From positions 1 to 38,362 of the forward strand of contig DASPRM010000029.1 in NCBI GenBank assembly GCA_035624455.1: a stretch of 38,362 nucleotides of DNA. The letters are read 5' to 3'. Below are positions 36,487 through 38,362 of the stretch, piece after piece (positions within the stretch are counted from its first letter, which is position 1; each line of letters starts with the position of its first letter). Position numbers and translations under genes: made by a program. Origin of the DNA: Terriglobales bacterium. Lineage in GTDB: Bacteria; Acidobacteriota; Terriglobia; Terriglobales; Acidobacteriaceae. The notes beneath the pieces are model-generated. The model saw only the letters and a list, made by a program, of their open reading frames with translations. It did no database searches and was not told the origin of the DNA.

Positions 36487-38211
36487 ATGCGAGTCAGATA
36501 TTCAGTAGTGTTGTTGTTTTTTGCCGTAGCGCTGGCGGCACAGGACAGACCTGTGACCCTCACCAGCGCTGGGGATCAGATCATCCTGCGCATTACACAG
36601 CGGGAGAACGAGCTGGCCACCAATCTGCGCCAGTTCAGCCCGCTGGTGGAGACTTACATCCAGATCCTCGAGCCTGACGCAGAGCTGGGTTATGTCCCCA
36701 AAGATGACCGCTATTTCCTGGGCAAGCTGAACCTGAAAGACAAAGTGGAAGAGGCGTCTTACGACGAGCAGCAGCCGAAGGGGAAGATGAAGAACGCGCT
36801 CTCCAGCATGTCGGGGTTATTCAGTCTCTTTGGAACGAAGCTGGACCGGCGCGGTTTTCTATACACCGCTCTGGTGGATGACGGTGGCTTCACTCCCGAG
36901 AACTACGAGTTTGAGTATGTGCGCCGCGAGTTTCTGGGCGAAGTGCGCTGCCTGGTGTTCAACGTAGTTCCCAAGAAGGGCGCAAAGGGGGTGCATTTTC
37001 TGGGGCGCATGTGGGTTGAGGATCAGGGCTACAGCGTGGTGCGCTTCAACGGCGTACGCACACCCAGCACGATGACCAGCAAATATATTCACTTCGATAG
37101 CTGGCGTGTCGAGGTAGCTCCGGGAATGTGGCTGCCCGCGCTGGTGTACACGGAAGAATCCAATCTGAAATTCGGCATGGGCAAGGGAATGCGCTTCAAA
37201 GGGCAGACCCGCTTCTGGGGTTACAACGTAACCCGCGGACTGCGCGCGCCCGACGAGCTGACGCATATCTCGGTCGATAACGCCACGCAGGCGGTGAAGG
37301 ATGAGAGCCAGGCGTCGATGGACATGTCGCCGCTGAAAGCTGAGCACGTCTGGCAAAGCCAGGCAGAAGACAGCGTGCTGGAAAAGATTCAGCGAGCTGG
37401 TCTGCTGGCGCCGGAAGGGGAAGTCGACAAGGTACTGAAGACGGTCATCAACAATCTGATCATCACCAACAATCTGGACTTGCCAAACGACGTTCGCTGT
37501 CGCGTCTTGCTGACTGCGCCTCTGGAGTCCTTTACCGTGGGGAACACGATTATCGTGAGCCGCGGGATGCTGGATGTGCTTCCGGACGAAGCCACGCTGG
37601 CAGCGATGCTGGCGCATGAGCTGGCGCATATCGTACTCGGCCACCAGGTGGACACGCAGTATGCCTTCTACGATCGCACGCTATTTCCTGATGAGGATGT
37701 ATTTCGGCGCATCGCCGTCAGCCACACTGAGGCTGAAGAAGCCGCTGCAGATAAAAAGTCGATCGAATTGCTGAAGAAGTCGCCGTACGCCGACAAACTG
37801 CAGAATGTCGGGCTATTTCTAAAGACGGTAGCTGCCCGCTCTCCCAATTTGCCCAACCTGATACACCCGCATCTCGGCAACCGGCTGGCGGAGCAAGGCC
37901 AGGTGGTACGCATGAGCGAATTGGCCGCGTCTGCACCGGAACTGCAGATGAACAAGTCGGACCAGGTAACAGCGCTGCCCATCGGGGGACGAATTAAGGT
38001 GGATCCCTGGAACGACAAAGTGGAATTAATGAAAGGGAAGCCGTTGGCGGCGCTGTCGGCCCGCGAAAAACAGCCGTTTGAGATCACTCCGATCTATCCC
38101 TACCTGACGCGCAGCAAGGTGGAGGCTCCAGCGCAGGCGGGAGTACCGGTGAGTGAGACTCCAGAGATGAACGTCACCGGCGCAGTGAAGACGGACGGAA
38201 ATCAACGGTAG
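36487..38211 (+). CDS. Exported M48-family zinc metalloprotease
   Basis: A 574-residue protein with an N-terminal signal peptide (MRVRYSVVLLFFAVALAAQD). Residues up to about 300 form a region rich in beta strands that may be a substrate or partner domain. The M48 domain has HELAH at 377-381, with the third zinc ligand likely the glutamate in TEAEEAAADKKS. TVGNTIIVSRGMLD and LPDEATLAAMLAHELAH are typical of periplasmic M48 enzymes related to BepA. The ATG at 36487 has GGAAAGG upstream; a longer in-frame version from 36397 would bury the signal peptide. It follows the TonB-like gene by 116 bp on the same strand. Confidence 0.9.
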   Translation: MRVRYSVVLLFFAVALAAQDRPVTLTSAGDQIILRITQRENELATNLRQFSPLVETYIQILEPDAELGYVPKDDRYFLGKLNLKDKVEEASYDEQQPKGKMKNALSSMSGLFSLFGTKLDRRGFLYTALVDDGGFTPENYEFEYVRREFLGEVRCLVFNVVPKKGAKGVHFLGRMWVEDQGYSVVRFNGVRTPSTMTSKYIHFDSWRVEVAPGMWLPALVYTEESNLKFGMGKGMRFKGQTRFWGYNVTRGLRAPDELTHISVDNATQAVKDESQASMDMSPLKAEHVWQSQAEDSVLEKIQRAGLLAPEGEVDKVLKTVINNLIITNNLDLPNDVRCRVLLTAPLESFTVGNTIIVSRGMLDVLPDEATLAAMLAHELAHIVLGHQVDTQYAFYDRTLFPDEDVFRRIAVSHTEAEEAAADKKSIELLKKSPYADKLQNVGLFLKTVAARSPNLPNLIHPHLGNRLAEQGQVVRMSELAASAPELQMNKSDQVTALPIGGRIKVDPWNDKVELMKGKPLAALSAREKQPFEITPIYPYLTRSKVEAPAQAGVPVSETPEMNVTGAVKTDGNQR

Positions 38212-38222
38212 TCATCAAGCAC

Positions 38223-38362
38223 ATGGGTCCGAAGTCAATACGACTGTTCCTGACAGCCTTGGTGTTACTGGGGGCAAGCTGCGGCTTGTTCGCGCAGGAG
38301 TCTCAGGTCAGCATGCGGGCGTTCGGCAATGTGAGGGTGAATGGCGAGCCCGCGGACAACGC
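38223..38362 (+). CDS. Exported protein, cut by the right edge
   Basis: An open frame starts with ATG 11 bp after the M48 stop and runs to the window end (46 full codons). It begins with a basic start and a hydrophobic stretch (MGPKSIRLFLTALVLLGAS) then CGLFAQES, a signal peptide, possibly with a poor lipobox at GASC. Too little is visible for a family. Spacing suggests co-transcription with the protease. Confidence 0.65.
   Translation, partial: MGPKSIRLFLTALVLLGASCGLFAQESQVSMRAFGNVRVNGEPADN

Overview
The window looks like chromosomal DNA of an Acidobacteriota member (class Terriglobia or close). This is inference from gene style: a Ser/Thr kinase fused to a membrane segment and TPRs, an M48 protease with an acidobacterial type of N-terminal region, a TonB-like protein, short lineage-type proteins and fairly GC-rich coding sequence. 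No rRNA, tRNA, insertion sequence, prophage or CRISPR array was seen.

Left block (3-7211, + strand): the 3' part of a complex I operon (nuoL truncated by the window edge, nuoM, nuoN) is followed by atpZ, atpI, atpB and atpE, the membrane-rotor part of an F-type ATP synthase. The b subunit and all F1 genes are absent. A two-gene ABC exporter (7391-9024) follows, probably from a leaderless promoter.

Central block (9174-23119, - strand): a second complex I operon reads from a clear sigma70 promoter at 23168-23197 in the order nuoA-C-D-E-F-(DinB)-G-H-J-K-L-M-N. It points head-on at the first block. It lacks nuoB and nuoI, so the subunits carrying clusters N2, N6a and N6b must come from elsewhere. 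Its NuoG has eight cysteines where the usual protein has four, which predicts one extra [4Fe-4S] cluster. A DinB-fold gene sits between nuoF and nuoG.

Mixed block (23294-27455): a small conserved-looking protein, a 56-bp array of eight heptamers, an orphan ThiS with a 19-residue tail after its GGG end, a MerR-family regulator with promoter and palindrome, a small Cys4 protein, a RibBA whose GTP cyclohydrolase II half has lost key motifs, a DUF4126 membrane protein, and a 75-aa protein with its own promoter, long leader and strong terminator.

Right block (27884-38362): the kinase-TPR protein, a DUF4386 membrane protein, a 1221-aa cytoplasmic GH13-type enzyme with an unusual fourth motif, a TonB-like protein preceded by two GGCC-centred palindromes, an exported M48 metalloprotease, and the start of one more exported protein.

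The genes work together mainly in energy conversion. The two nuo sets would pump protons (or Na+) during NADH or other donor oxidation, and the AtpB/AtpE rotor would use the gradient. The rest is a mosaic of single-gene units.
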